This document shows positions 1 through 9,166 of a stretch of 34,598 nt of DNA, one piece after another. How positions within the stretch are numbered: the first letter of the stretch is position 1; every line of letters begins with the position of its first letter. The DNA is from Lentisphaeraceae bacterium (GTDB lineage: Bacteria; Verrucomicrobiota; Lentisphaeria; Lentisphaerales; Lentisphaeraceae): NCBI GenBank assembly GCA_021232515.1, contig JAJPOQ010000081.1, forward strand, positions 1 to 34,598. The letters run 5' to 3'. A model generated the notes under the pieces. It worked only from the letters and a program-made list of their open reading frames with translations, was not told the DNA's origin and searched no databases. Position numbers and translations under genes: made by a program.

Positions 1-1503
1 TCTTTCAAAGCGTTGACGGAAAGAGAGGTTCTCGCCTTTTTTATTATTTGGGACAACCGGAACATTTGGCGCTTCTGGTAAGTGATCGCCAAGAATTCTT
101 TCTAAGACCCAAGTACCTCTTAGGACCGGGCTAGTTCGTCCTTTTGAGGCATTCATCGCGAGGAGACCTGGCATAGTTAAAATACCACCACGGTCTTTTG
201 TATCTTTAAGAGTTATTTTTGAGTGAGGGACGTACTCCATTTCTATACCTTTTGCTCTACGGTAAGAAGGCATAGACTTTAAGTCATTTTTGTGATAAAA
301 GTTTTTTGTCAAAGGATTCGTGAAGGCAACCTTAGAGTCGATAAGTTCCATGAGTGGACGATCTTCTTTGATAAGATAGTCGAAGAAGTATTCTGGTTGT
401 CTCTGAAGCGACTGCATCATTGGGACTCGACCGCCCAAGTGATTCATTTCTTTAAATGCTAACCATTGGTAAGCGAAGTCTTCGGCAAGATTCCTAGATC
501 TTTTATCTGCTACCATGCGATCTATTTCTTGCTTTAGTACTTTGGGGTTGCTAAGGTGTTTTTTATAAGCAAGAGACAGGAGTCTCTTGTCTGGCATAGA
601 ACCCCAAATAAAATATGAGAGTCTTTCTGCTAATTCGAATTGGTCGACTTTATGTTGCTGACCTTCTTTAACGGTCATCATCAAGCCCCTAAAGATGAAA
701 CGAGGGGACATGAGAGCGACCTTTAATTCATTTTTCAGTGACTCAACGACATTTTTTTGATCAAGTTTACTAATCGCTTTATTTATTTCGTTTTTACTTA
801 CAACTCTTCGGTAAGCCATAGGTAAAAATTTTCTAACCATGTTCTTGGAATGAGTAATAGTGAAGTTATTACCATTTATCTTTCCTGAAAATACTTCTAA
901 ATGAGCTCTGTTTTTTTTCTTAAATAGTTCATTTAAGGCAAAGTCAGCTAGGTATGAGTAGTTATTCCAAAGCACTGTTGTGAGAGGGACCGCATGAGTG
1001 TTATTTTGAAAATCACTTTCACCAGGAGGGTCGAGAGGCATGAGCTTTTTGACCAGAGAAGTTTCCATGACAGTTTCTTCAGCAGCACTGAAACTGACTT
1101 CAAGTTCAAATCCAAAAAGGTCACGCATAGTGTTTTTATATTCATTGACTGAGAGTCTTCTTGGTTTAGCTGGGCCAGCTTGAGCAGAAACGTTTTTGAT
1201 GAATGTTTCTTTGTACCAATTTTCAAAGACTTTTATCTCAGCTTTTGTCGGTTGAGGATCGTCTTCAGGTGGCATTTCCTTACCGTGAATTAACTCAAGT
1301 GCAGACTCAAAGACTTCGTAGTTTTTGAGGAGGTCTTGCTGAGTTTTTATCTTGGTTAAGTCTATCTTTCCTTTAACCTTTTTTCCGCCATGGCACTCTA
1401 TGCAATACTTCTTTAAGAAAGGAGTAGCTTTTGACTTAAGAGTCAGTTCTTTCGCTTGACTACTTAGCGTTAGCAATAACCCCATAATTATAAATTTTAT
1501 CAT
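1..1503 (-). CDS. Planctomycete-type cytochrome protein (PSCyt1/DUF1587/DUF1592/DUF1588), 3' end cut by window
   Basis: The frame is open without a stop from the ATG at 1501-1503 to base 1, giving 501 residues; the C-terminus lies outside the window. A signal peptide (MIKFIIMGLLLTLSSQA) is followed by a heme-binding motif C34-x-x-C37-H38 (YCIECHGGKK) of the PSCyt1 type. Next come a DUF1587-like stretch (KPRRLSVNEYKNTMRDLFG), the DUF1592 core (ELAERLSYFIWGSMPDKRLL, then YQWLAFKEM) and the beginning of DUF1588 (GILTMPGLLAMNASKGRTSP). The second CxxCH and DUF1585 expected for the family would fall beyond the left edge. It is paralogous to the protein at 32289-34256. Its operon partner is probably a DUF1552 protein outside the window. 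The biochemical function of this family is not established; the heme motif and export signal point to an envelope redox role. ECF-like promoter at 1540-1567. Confidence 0.9.
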   Translation of the reverse strand, partial: MIKFIIMGLLLTLSSQAKELTLKSKATPFLKKYCIECHGGKKVKGKIDLTKIKTQQDLLKNYEVFESALELIHGKEMPPEDDPQPTKAEIKVFENWYKETFIKNVSAQAGPAKPRRLSVNEYKNTMRDLFGFELEVSFSAAEETVMETSLVKKLMPLDPPGESDFQNNTHAVPLTTVLWNNYSYLADFALNELFKKKNRAHLEVFSGKINGNNFTITHSKNMVRKFLPMAYRRVVSKNEINKAISKLDQKNVVESLKNELKVALMSPRFIFRGLMMTVKEGQQHKVDQFELAERLSYFIWGSMPDKRLLSLAYKKHLSNPKVLKQEIDRMVADKRSRNLAEDFAYQWLAFKEMNHLGGRVPMMQSLQRQPEYFFDYLIKEDRPLMELIDSKVAFTNPLTKNFYHKNDLKSMPSYRRAKGIEMEYVPHSKITLKDTKDRGGILTMPGLLAMNASKGRTSPVLRGTWVLERILGDHLPEAPNVPVVPNNKKGENLSFRQRFER

Positions 1504-1539
1504 GCAAAATCATCCTAGTGTCTTTTATTTTTCTTATAG

Positions 1540-1567
1540 AGTCGGACGTGGGAGTAAGGATCTTGCG
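1540..1567 (-). promoter_or_regulatory. ECF-like promoter element, copy 1 (upstream of cytochrome gene)
   Basis: In sense orientation it reads CGCAAGAT, a 15-nt spacer, then CGACTC; the last base lies 36 nt before the ATG of the cytochrome protein. It is one of ten copies of the same bipartite element in the window. The spacing (AAG to CGAC) matches ECF sigma promoters. Promoter function is inferred from conservation and position. Confidence 0.7.
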
Positions 1568-1695
1568 GATAAATGAAAACTTTTTTTCAAGAAAAGAAGA
1601 ATTGCTATGTAGAAGGAGTGAGCTAGGAAGTAGAGGGACGTTACAAAGGGTTGAACTATAACTTCCCCAATAATTGAAAATGGATGTTTCGACTT

Positions 1696-3000
1696 TTAGT
1701 ATTGAAGTAGTTTTCTTAGTAGTTTTTTTAGATCTTTTTCTGGAATGTGCGTGTGCACTTCAAAATTGACCGTAGGAGCGTCTTCTTCAATGAGCACTGA
1801 AGAGTCGAGTAAAACACCCTCGGCTTCAAATATGTGGTAACCCTCAGGGATATCCCATGAGAAAACAGAAGTTGCGTGAGCATAAAGACTATTCTTCAGT
1901 TCAATGCCATTATAGATGAGGCTTTCTTTTTTGATTATGCCTCGGTGACCGACTTTAGCCAAAGTCCATGGTTGCTTGCTAAGGTCTAAGCTACCTTTAG
2001 GCCCAGTGAGTCTTGGGGCTTTCCAGGCAGAGTGATCGTCATGGCTATTTTCTCCGCCATTTGAAACCACAAGGTATATTTTCTTTAGGCCTTTGATGTT
2101 TACTTTAATAGGAATACTTCTACCAGGTGTATGTTTGGTAACTAATGGGCTTTTATAAATAAGGCCTGAGCTTTTTTGAACTTTAAATTCATTTCCATCA
2201 TCGGCTGTTGCATATTGTGAACTTTTAACTTTAAGTGATTTGCCTTTTGAACTAAAGCGAACTTCACCTTCACTTACATTTAAGGTTGTTGATGAGTCAG
2301 TTGTAGAGAGAGTGAAAGAGGTGCCAAGTACTACACTTTTTGAATACTTAGTAATAAACTCCATTTGCTTGCCAACTGGCTGTTTCTCTATATCAGCTTG
2401 AAGTTTTCCTGAAAATAATTCGACATTTTTCTTGCCGTCAAGTTCACTTATTTTAGCAAACGAGTTTTCGTGAAAGATTAAGTTAGAACCGTCATCGTAC
2501 TCAATCGATAAATGACTGTAGTCTTCAATGTTAAGTAGGTCACCAGAATGAAGAATCCCGCCTTCCTGGATAACTATCTTTTCTTCACCTCTTACTACGG
2601 AGAACTGGCCTTTGAAGTCTTTTAGAACGGCGACTTCAATTGGACTTGAAGAGATGAGTACATTACTTAATAAGACTATGGAACCAACAAGAAACATTGC
2701 AGCTGCGGCAAGTACCCAATTATGAGAATTCTTTTTAGGCGAAGTCCCTTTTAATTCTTTAATAACTCGATCTTCAAGCTTTAACTGAGGGGCTTTAAGT
2801 TGAGATATAACCATATCTTCAAGTTCAGTATATTGATCTTGTTTGGAGCATTGAATCATGCCTCTAAGTTCAAGTCCAAGACTTACTTGTTTTTTAATTT
2901 CAGAGTCTTCTTTAATTAATTGATTTAGTTCTGCAAGTTGAGCTTCGTCTAGTTTGCTGTCTAAATACTTTTCGATGAGAGTGCTATGTTCTGGTTTCAT
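1696..3000 (-). CDS. FecR-type anti-sigma/sensor protein with C-terminal NPCBM-like domain
   Basis: I chose the ATG at 2998-3000 (MKPEHSTLIEKYLD, 434 aa). It overlaps the TGA of the upstream sigma gene (ATGA) and has GGAG five nt upstream; an in-frame ATG 15 bases earlier is less likely. Layout: a cytoplasmic anti-sigma-like helical N-terminus (about 1-50), one membrane helix (about 93-117), and a FecR domain (about 120-270, with LKDFKGQFSVVRG and GGILHSGDLL). The C-terminal domain (about 290-410) resembles NPCBM, with the hallmarks SAWKAPRLTG, NSLYAHATSVFSWDIPEGYH and FEAEGVLLD. Known for the family: FecR-type proteins with an N-terminal anti-sigma segment control a cognate ECF sigma factor from the inner membrane. 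Inference: the NPCBM-like domain lets it sense glycans outside the membrane. It is the partner of the sigma factor at 2997-3533. Confidence 0.85.
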   Translation of the reverse strand: MKPEHSTLIEKYLDSKLDEAQLAELNQLIKEDSEIKKQVSLGLELRGMIQCSKQDQYTELEDMVISQLKAPQLKLEDRVIKELKGTSPKKNSHNWVLAAAAMFLVGSIVLLSNVLISSSPIEVAVLKDFKGQFSVVRGEEKIVIQEGGILHSGDLLNIEDYSHLSIEYDDGSNLIFHENSFAKISELDGKKNVELFSGKLQADIEKQPVGKQMEFITKYSKSVVLGTSFTLSTTDSSTTLNVSEGEVRFSSKGKSLKVKSSQYATADDGNEFKVQKSSGLIYKSPLVTKHTPGRSIPIKVNIKGLKKIYLVVSNGGENSHDDHSAWKAPRLTGPKGSLDLSKQPWTLAKVGHRGIIKKESLIYNGIELKNSLYAHATSVFSWDIPEGYHIFEAEGVLLDSSVLIEEDAPTVNFEVHTHIPEKDLKKLLRKLLQY

Positions 3001-3533
3001 GAGCTCTCCATACAAGTTTTAAGTTTACCTTTAAGTCGAAACAGTTTTGAACTAATTGCATTTTCGCTGCTCGTTAATCTTTTAGCTAAATTTGTTACAG
3101 ATTCAAAATTAAAATAGCGAGCTTTTACTAATTCCTTAGCAGCGTCTGGTAGTTTTTGGATGCATTTCTTTAGTATTTCAACTTTTTCAACATTTATGTT
3201 CTCAAACGCACCATGACTACCGAGAGTATTATGTATTTCGTTTTCATAGGCCACTTTGAGGTTTGACTGAGAGTATTGCTTGCGCAGATGATCCATCAGT
3301 TTATTACGGCAAATTCTCAACAACCAACCGCGAAAACTCGCTTTGCCTGAGTAGGAGGGGAGTGACTTGAAAGCACTGACGAAGACGGTTTGAGAGAGAT
3401 CTTCAACAGTATGAAAGTCATTTAGACGAGATGCAAAGAAGGCTCGGACAGAAGGAGATGTTTCACGAATAATTAAGCGATAAGCATCGTGATCGCCTTC
3501 TTTACTTTTATTTATCAAATCCTCTAAATCCAC
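2997..3533 (-). CDS. ECF-family RNA polymerase sigma factor 1
   Basis: A 178-residue sigma-70 family protein with GTG start at 3531-3533. Region 2 spans about residues 10-87: PSVRAFFASRL, the conserved VEDLSQTVFVSAFKSL, then FRGWLLRICRNKLMDHLRK. Region 4 spans about 120-176: LPDAAKELVKARYFNFESV, then the DNA-binding helix TSSENAISSKLFRLKGKLK. There is no region 3 or region 1, which defines an ECF sigma factor. The stop codon overlaps the start of the downstream FecR-type gene, so the two are translationally coupled. The gene is preceded by the conserved element at 3563-3589, consistent with autoregulation, which is common for ECF factors. Which genes it controls cannot be read from sequence alone. 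Confidence 0.93.
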   Translation of the reverse strand: MDLEDLINKSKEGDHDAYRLIIRETSPSVRAFFASRLNDFHTVEDLSQTVFVSAFKSLPSYSGKASFRGWLLRICRNKLMDHLRKQYSQSNLKVAYENEIHNTLGSHGAFENINVEKVEILKKCIQKLPDAAKELVKARYFNFESVTNLAKRLTSSENAISSKLFRLKGKLKTCMESS

Positions 3534-3562
3534 TTCACTACCCCGCTAGCTTTTATATGCTA

Positions 3563-3589
3563 AGTCGCAGCAAGTATGCGAATCTTGCG
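3563..3589 (-). promoter_or_regulatory. ECF-like promoter element, copy 2 (upstream of sigma factor 1)
   Basis: Sense reading is CGCAAGAT, a 14-nt spacer, then CGACTTA; its last base lies 29 nt before the GTG of the sigma gene. It matches the consensus of the other copies exactly in both boxes. Confidence 0.72.
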
Positions 3590-3683
3590 TTTTTTATTTA
3601 TAAAAATAAAATTTTTAGATCTTTGTTAATCGAAGACTATAAAATTGAGTAGGGAATATGGTTAGTGTAATGGCTTATGTTTA

Positions 3684-3714
3684 TTTATGGCAAACAGAAA
3701 TTGTTTGCCATAAA
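3684..3714 (-). terminator. Stem-loop after the giant beta-helix gene
   Basis: A perfect 12-bp inverted repeat (TTTATGGCAAAC and its complement, 7-nt loop) begins 10 bases after the TAG of the 3725-8788 gene. It is followed only by an A/T-rich stretch rather than a clean U tract, so it could be a weak intrinsic terminator or a 3'-end processing and stability hairpin. Confidence 0.6.
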
Positions 3715-3724
3715 TGAACTAATT

Positions 3725-4711
3725 CTATTTATCGACAGTCAACTTGTCGAACTCTGCTATAGCTATAGTATCAGCGTTATGCGAAGTTAGGCATAAGCCA
3801 ATATGGACTATTTCAGTCATTTCAATAGTTCTTGGAGTTCCAACTTGCTGCCATGTTTCCCCATCAGCACTGTAATATGCAGTAAAGAGGTCACCCTTAC
3901 GGTTAAGCTTTAACCATACAGGAACCTTTATTCCACCTACACCTTTGTTTGTACTTCCACCAGCAACAGTTGCACGACTTTGGAAAGCAACGCCTCGACT
4001 AGGAGTAGCAACAATCATAGCATGAGGAGAGTCACTTTGAAGAGTTTCTCTAATCATGATGCCAGCTTTAGTCCATGCGTTTATGTTTTCAACGCTTAGG
4101 ACCTGAACTGTGATCTCGCCATCACCGACTAACTGAGTTTGAGCATAACCAAAGTTATCGTTGCGTCCCCAGATATCATTTCCTGCTGCTCCCAGTGAGT
4201 AGATTGATCCAGTTTTGATTATTGCAGCTGGTTGGCTTAGATTACCAATTGAGACTACTTTTAAGAGAGATGTAGCAGATACTTCTATAGCACTGACTTT
4301 CGCACTATCCTTAAGGGATGTGAAATGTAGGGCAATAAAACCATCTTCATCCGCCTCTATAGAAAACTCACGAGTAATCGCGATGTTTTTTCCACCAGCT
4401 TCAGTAAATACATCAAAGTTTTCTAATAATGCTTTTTCATTTGCGTGTACAGAGAACAGACGTTTACCAGCTTGACTCAAGTAGATCTCAGCAAAGTGCA
4501 GTCGAACAGTGTATGTTTTACCAGCTTCAAGCTCATCGATTCCATAAGAAAAGTCACCGTAGCGTTCTGACTGGTATAGAGTCTGATCTGCATTTCCAAC
4601 TTTGGATGTATCGATTGCTTCTGATGTAGAGTATGTCGAACCTTCAACAAAGTTCTTATCCGCAACAAAGTTTCCGCTTTCGCTGCCACCGGCATTTATG
4701 TAGAGACCTGT
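3725..4711 (-). repeat. Shared C-terminal coding repeat, copy A (malectin + concanavalin-like tail)
   Basis: This stretch is nearly identical in DNA to 9167-10155. For example, the part around 3940-4080 differs from its partner around 9380-9520 by only a few bases. It encodes the malectin-like and terminal domains of both giant proteins. The high nucleotide identity points to recent duplication or gene conversion. Confidence 0.85.
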
Positions 4712-7700
4712 AAAGTCTTCGGCTGGTTTCAAGGATACTTCAACAACCGGTTCCTTTGAACCTTCAGTTGAACTAAACCAGACATCGTTTCCACCAGCAT
4801 CCATTTCTAGAATAACTGTATGGGGACCATCCTCAGTAAGAAGTTTAGTAATGTCGAATTTATGAGTGGAACCTTCTGAGAATTGTTGATCTGCAGAGGC
4901 TAGTTCTATACCTTTTGAAGGTGCGTTGTTTGTACTCAGGTTATCCTCAGTCCAATCACTGTGGCTTCCTGCAAACAAACGAATAGTTCCTTGTCCCGGA
5001 TCGCCGTTTACAGTTAGGTTAAGAATGGCAGACTCAATTTTATCTGCGTCTGTAACATCAATCTTAAGGTATGAAACGCGATTTCCCGCTTCAACTTTAA
5101 GGTATTCGTCATTCTTTCGTGCATTTTTCTCAAGGTAAGCATCTTCAAGAATTGTTACTTCAGTACCTGTGTCATCTTTGTAAAGTGCAGTAATTGTCAA
5201 AGCTTTAGAAGGCATAATAAGAGTAGTAGACTCGCTATTTACATCAGCAACATTACCAACCCACTTATCAAACACTTGACCTTCTGGCGCTTCATCGGCA
5301 GTGATTGTTACTTCTTCTCCAGCTTCATAGCTACCGTCTCCAGATCCACTTCCTACAGAAAGCTTGAACTTAGGTATATCTTTATAAGTCGCAGTGACCG
5401 CTACCGCTACTTTCGCAACAGTTAAAGTGGTAGTGGCGCTGTTTACATTTGCCACATTAGCAATGTCACCAATCCACTTGTTAAACATCTTTCCGGCTGG
5501 TGCTGCATTAGCAGAAATAGCAACTTCTGCTCCTGATATGTAACTACCATCACCAGCTCCAGAATTAACCGTTACTTTATACTTTGTAACAGGTATATCT
5601 TTATAAGTGGCAGATACTGCTGTAGCTGTTTTAGCGACAGTCAAAGTGGTAGTCGCACTATTTACATTTGCTACATTCGCAACGTCACCAATCCACTTGT
5701 TAAACATCTTTCCGGCTGGTGCTGCATTAGCAGAAATAGTAACTTCTGCTCCTGATATGTAACTACCGTCACCAGATCCAGAATTAATCGTTACTTTATA
5801 TTTAGTAACAGGAATAAGTTTATATCTAGCTGTAATCGCAGCTGCTGATCCAGGCATAGTAATAGTCGTTGTTGCTTTAGTAACATCTGCAACATTAGCA
5901 ACATTACCTGTCCATTTATCGAACTCCTGTCCTTCTGGTGCAGAATCTGCAGAAATACCTACTAATTTACCCGCTTGGTAACTTCCATCACCTGACCCAT
6001 TAGCTACATTTAGCGTGTATGTAGTTGCATTATTTTCGTAGTATACTTCAAGTCTTGGTGGAACGGATGCTTCTGAAGATTGGAACCAAACATCATGCTT
6101 ACTGCCTGAGTCCATCTTTAAGATTAAAGTATATTCTCCATTACCATTTTTCTGGAAAAAGTCGGTCAGGTCATAGCTGATTGTATTAGCAAATGTACCT
6201 GTAAAAGAAGCCAGATCGCTTACAGCTTTAGGCTTGTTGGAGTTTTTAATAGTTCCCTCTGTCCATGAAGTGTGACTACCATTGTACACTCGAATTGTTC
6301 CTTTTCCTGAGTCTGGACCAACTTCCATCTTAAGAATAGCACTTTTGAATTTATTAGAGCTATTCTTTACGTTGAACTTCATGAAAGCTTCACGATATCC
6401 TGCTTCAATTTTAAGGTTCTTATCATTAATAACACTTGTACCCTGGAAAAAGACATCATGAGTCGGCTTGAATGATATAGGAGCAGATTTGTATGTTGCT
6501 GTAACAGAAACTTTCTCAGCCGCCATAATAAAACTAGTATCAGAATCAAGTACGTTTACGATATCTTCAACATCTCCAACCCACTTATCAAACATCATAC
6601 CAGATACTGGATTCGCAGCTTTGATAGACACTCGCTTACCAGCTTTGTAAGAACCATCTCCTGACCCAGAATTAACCGTCAGTCTATATGATGGAAGTTG
6701 TGTTTCATTCACGGTAACGATGATCTCGTTTATTTCTGTCAATCCAGCACTATCTTTCGCCGTTAAAGTGATTCGGTGCTTTCCAGCGCTCAAAGAATTA
6801 ATATTAACAGCAGTTCCAGTACCTATTTTACCATCTATATCAGAGCTCCAAACCATAGCCGCATTTCCAAGTGTACCATCCTGTATATCAGATGCCGTAC
6901 CTCTTAGACTAATCGTATTCCCAATAAGATATTGAGTACCATTTTCTGGTGAAGTAATTTTTGCTTTAGGTTCCTTACGAGTTTCAGTATTAGCTCCAGT
7001 TGCAAGAGGAATAAGGTATGTATTAACCCCTTGTTTCAAATCAGAGAATGGACCAGGGATACGTGTTGTGTTAACAACACCCATAATATCAGTAGATAGC
7101 TGGATTGGGTCTCCGTTAGGATCCTCAAAACCTTGAGGAACAAAAGCAAACTCACCAACGTAATCAGGAGTAATAAGAGGAACTTCTATATCGAAAAGAC
7201 TCGCTGGAGCATTAACTGTTACCTCACAATACTCTTTACCTTTAATCGTTATAAGGTTACCTGAAAAAGTAGCATTTTCATTACTTATAAGGTTATGTGA
7301 ACCAACTCCTGTGGAAGGAAGTCTTGAACCAGTATAAAGAGCATTGTAATCCACAACACAGTCAGCATAATTATTAAGTATCGCTAGATTTGACCCCTTC
7401 AGCAAGTTACCGAAATATTTAATGTGTGATGGAAAGATCGTTGTAGAACCAGCTACAGTACGGGTGTGTGGTTTAAAATAATCAGCATCATGTACCACTG
7501 AATCAGCTTTAATTGCTGTATCGCTTCCACCATTGAATGCCACAATAACGTTGCGGGAGTTACACTGAATCCCTTTACCATTAAGGATAATGTTATTGTC
7601 AATAATAATTGGACCAATATTTTTCTCTAGACGAGCAATAAATCTCATTTGACCTTTAAAGATATTACCGGTAATACGCGTTCCTTGATTCTCGAAATCC

Positions 7701-8788
7701 ATCCAGATTCCGTAGTTTGACCCACCAGCATAAACGTTATCAAACAGATTGTCTTTAATAGTTACATCTGTCGAGAAGTGAAGTTTAATTCCAGCAACTT
7801 CCCATCCACTCACTTCTTGGAGCCAGTTTGTATCTCGGATGATATTACCTTCGATCAAGGTGTTATTATTAGCACGAGTACCAAAAATCCCCGCTTCACC
7901 ACAACGTTCAATCTTGTTATTGCGGATAATATGCCCACCATGTGAGATATTGTCCTGTGTTCCATTACCTCTACCAATACTGACACCTACACAACGTGAA
8001 TCGCTGATATTGTTATTTTCAATAATCCAGTTCTTCCCGGCATGAGGACCGATAAGACCGATTTGTGTACCAGAATATGGAGAACACCACCCTGTTGCGG
8101 CATGCATCATTGTAAAGCCACTAACGGTAACATTATGAACTTTCATTGAAGACGCAGGAGTGAAAGCTGCTTCACGTGCATTTATCTCAACAGTACCTGA
8201 TGACGGGTTAATAGTACCAAAGTTTGCCACAAGTGTTACTTTCCCAGAACCAGTAACAATCGCCCATGATTTTGCATTAGCGCCAATAGAACCTATTTTT
8301 ACTTCTGAGAAACAGTCTCCATTATAATAAACAGCACCAGGAGAATGCCATCCTCCAGAGGTTATAAAGTCACCGTTACGGAATCCAACATCCTTTCTGT
8401 ATGGATTGAAACTTCCAAAGAAACTGTCATCGATCGTAACTGACCAGACGTTATTTCCATACTTCGCATTTTTAGTCCAACCATTAATTACCTCTGAGCC
8501 TTTAATGACAACATCATCGCCAGGGACAGACTTATAAATAATACGCTTGGCTGCAGTACCTGTGTTTTTTGGGGAAACCCACTCGCGGTATACTCCTTCG
8601 CGAACCCAGACGGTATCTCCAGCAACAGCAACTTGTGCTGCTTTATTAATAGTAAGGTATGGTGCTGCCGATGTTCCGGCATTACCATCTTTACCACTTT
8701 TACTCACGTAAATATCGCGAGCAAATGCGGTTGTTAAAAACATGCTACAAAGGAGCATAGTTCCGAAGTATTTGAGTCGTTTCTTCAT
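3725..8788 (-). CDS. Giant secreted multi-domain beta-helix protein (InlB repeats, DNRLRE, malectin)
   Basis: A 1687-residue exported protein; the ATG has GGAGAG upstream. Order of parts: signal peptide 1-24; DUF1565-like start of a right-handed beta-helix (DIYVSKSGKDGNAGTSAAPY, about 24-110), continuing with Asn-rich helix turns to about 450, the fold of polysaccharide lyases and related enzymes; an Ig/PKD-like segment (about 605-695); an InlB-type B-repeat (about 700-770); a DNRLRE-like domain (about 780-920); four more InlB-type repeats (about 925-1210); a second DNRLRE-like domain (about 1212-1356); a malectin-like domain (about 1362-1505, GLYINAGG, YGDFSYGIDELEAGKTYTVR); and a C-terminal concanavalin-like/DUF1349-like domain (about 1509-1687). 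Probably a cell-surface or secreted polysaccharide-binding or -cleaving protein; I cannot point to catalytic residues. The last 475 residues are shared with the 9167-13738 protein. No ECF-like element was found upstream. Confidence 0.9.
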   Translation of the reverse strand: MKKRLKYFGTMLLCSMFLTTAFARDIYVSKSGKDGNAGTSAAPYLTINKAAQVAVAGDTVWVREGVYREWVSPKNTGTAAKRIIYKSVPGDDVVIKGSEVINGWTKNAKYGNNVWSVTIDDSFFGSFNPYRKDVGFRNGDFITSGGWHSPGAVYYNGDCFSEVKIGSIGANAKSWAIVTGSGKVTLVANFGTINPSSGTVEINAREAAFTPASSMKVHNVTVSGFTMMHAATGWCSPYSGTQIGLIGPHAGKNWIIENNNISDSRCVGVSIGRGNGTQDNISHGGHIIRNNKIERCGEAGIFGTRANNNTLIEGNIIRDTNWLQEVSGWEVAGIKLHFSTDVTIKDNLFDNVYAGGSNYGIWMDFENQGTRITGNIFKGQMRFIARLEKNIGPIIIDNNIILNGKGIQCNSRNVIVAFNGGSDTAIKADSVVHDADYFKPHTRTVAGSTTIFPSHIKYFGNLLKGSNLAILNNYADCVVDYNALYTGSRLPSTGVGSHNLISNENATFSGNLITIKGKEYCEVTVNAPASLFDIEVPLITPDYVGEFAFVPQGFEDPNGDPIQLSTDIMGVVNTTRIPGPFSDLKQGVNTYLIPLATGANTETRKEPKAKITSPENGTQYLIGNTISLRGTASDIQDGTLGNAAMVWSSDIDGKIGTGTAVNINSLSAGKHRITLTAKDSAGLTEINEIIVTVNETQLPSYRLTVNSGSGDGSYKAGKRVSIKAANPVSGMMFDKWVGDVEDIVNVLDSDTSFIMAAEKVSVTATYKSAPISFKPTHDVFFQGTSVINDKNLKIEAGYREAFMKFNVKNSSNKFKSAILKMEVGPDSGKGTIRVYNGSHTSWTEGTIKNSNKPKAVSDLASFTGTFANTISYDLTDFFQKNGNGEYTLILKMDSGSKHDVWFQSSEASVPPRLEVYYENNATTYTLNVANGSGDGSYQAGKLVGISADSAPEGQEFDKWTGNVANVADVTKATTTITMPGSAAAITARYKLIPVTKYKVTINSGSGDGSYISGAEVTISANAAPAGKMFNKWIGDVANVANVNSATTTLTVAKTATAVSATYKDIPVTKYKVTVNSGAGDGSYISGAEVAISANAAPAGKMFNKWIGDIANVANVNSATTTLTVAKVAVAVTATYKDIPKFKLSVGSGSGDGSYEAGEEVTITADEAPEGQVFDKWVGNVADVNSESTTLIMPSKALTITALYKDDTGTEVTILEDAYLEKNARKNDEYLKVEAGNRVSYLKIDVTDADKIESAILNLTVNGDPGQGTIRLFAGSHSDWTEDNLSTNNAPSKGIELASADQQFSEGSTHKFDITKLLTEDGPHTVILEMDAGGNDVWFSSTEGSKEPVVEVSLKPAEDFTGLYINAGGSESGNFVADKNFVEGSTYSTSEAIDTSKVGNADQTLYQSERYGDFSYGIDELEAGKTYTVRLHFAEIYLSQAGKRLFSVHANEKALLENFDVFTEAGGKNIAITREFSIEADEDGFIALHFTSLKDSAKVSAIEVSATSLLKVVSIGNLSQPAAIIKTGSIYSLGAAGNDIWGRNDNFGYAQTQLVGDGEITVQVLSVENINAWTKAGIMIRETLQSDSPHAMIVATPSRGVAFQSRATVAGGSTNKGVGGIKVPVWLKLNRKGDLFTAYYSADGETWQQVGTPRTIEMTEIVHIGLCLTSHNADTIAIAEFDKLTVDK
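5366..5803 (-). repeat. Near-identical tandem 219-bp repeat inside the giant gene (InlB-type units)
   Basis: Two consecutive copies of a 73-codon unit lie in frame; the same string CCAATCCACTTG recurs at 5469 and 5688. Encoded units contain GDGSYISGAEV, APAGKMFNKWIGD and NVNSATTTLTVAK. They are much closer to each other than to the other InlB-type units in the protein, so this is a recent internal duplication. Unit borders are approximate. Confidence 0.85.
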
Positions 8789-9002
8789 CTTCTCTCCGAA
8801 TTTTTAGTTTTGATTGTCGAATACATACTTGCATGAGCTTTTTGTAGATTTGTGTGTTTTTGCTCAACTAGGCAAATTTGCATATTTCATTTCAAAATTT
8901 ATGATTATTCCATTAGTTAATTGGGATTAATATTTCAGTTTTTCTGTAAACGATGAAGAGGAGCAAGTATTATGAAGTCTATCTTTTTAAACATTCTCTT
9001 TC

Positions 9003-9060
9003 TGTTCCTTTTACTCGAATACACAGGCTAATCGTCACAGAAAAAGCAACTGCCACACAT
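9003..9060 (-). promoter_or_regulatory. Leader/upstream element shared by the two giant genes, copy 1
   Basis: Aligned with 13746-13802 it shares TGTTCCTTTT, AGGCTAATCGTCA and a similar flank. Core TGACGATTAGCC (sense) is at 9026-9037. It lies about 215 bases upstream of the 3725-8788 start codon and could hold a promoter or operator common to both genes. Function is inferred from similarity only. Confidence 0.45.
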
Positions 9061-9099
9061 CTTTGAAAGAAATGTTATAAATGATGATATATTTGACAT

Positions 9100-9131
9100 A
9101 AAAAAGCGCCAATAGATTTCTATTGACGCTT
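9100..9131 (-). terminator. Intrinsic terminator of the DUF5060 glycosidase gene
   Basis: On the minus strand an 11-bp stem (AGCGTCAATAG pairing with CTATTGGCGCT, including one G-U pair, 4-nt loop) is followed directly by six T. It lies about 35 bases after the stop of the 9167-13738 gene. Stem, loop and U tract are all present. Confidence 0.85.
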
Positions 9132-9166
9132 CCATTAGAGGCTTCGTATGTTGTTTAAGAGCTTAG

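Larger units (their letters stand above)
8789..9166. other. 378-bp intergenic region between the two giant genes
   Basis: No convincing gene. It contains the terminator of the upstream gene (9100-9131), a segment resembling the leader of the 9167-13738 gene (9003-9060), and the long A/T-rich leader of the 3725-8788 gene ending in its Shine-Dalgarno sequence GGAGAG. A 19-codon plus-strand frame at 8972-9031 is discussed under rejected items. Confidence 0.6.

Noticed and set aside
3275..3300. GCTTGCGC inside sigma factor 1 and GCTTGCGG inside sigma factor 2 (about 15285)
   Set aside because: Inside coding sequence, without the second box at 19-20 bases.
8816..8832. GTCG followed by ACTTGCA upstream of the giant beta-helix gene, resembling the ECF-like element
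   Set aside because: The spacing is about 8 bases too short and the -35-like box lacks the final CG; not counted as a copy.
8972..9031. Plus-strand 19-codon frame MKSIFLNILFLFLLLEYTG with AGAGGAG upstream, like a small membrane peptide
   Set aside because: It overlaps the leader segment shared with 13746-13802, is antisense to the local transcription direction, and ends abruptly; the hydrophobic code is probably chance in T-rich DNA. Conservation in relatives would change this.
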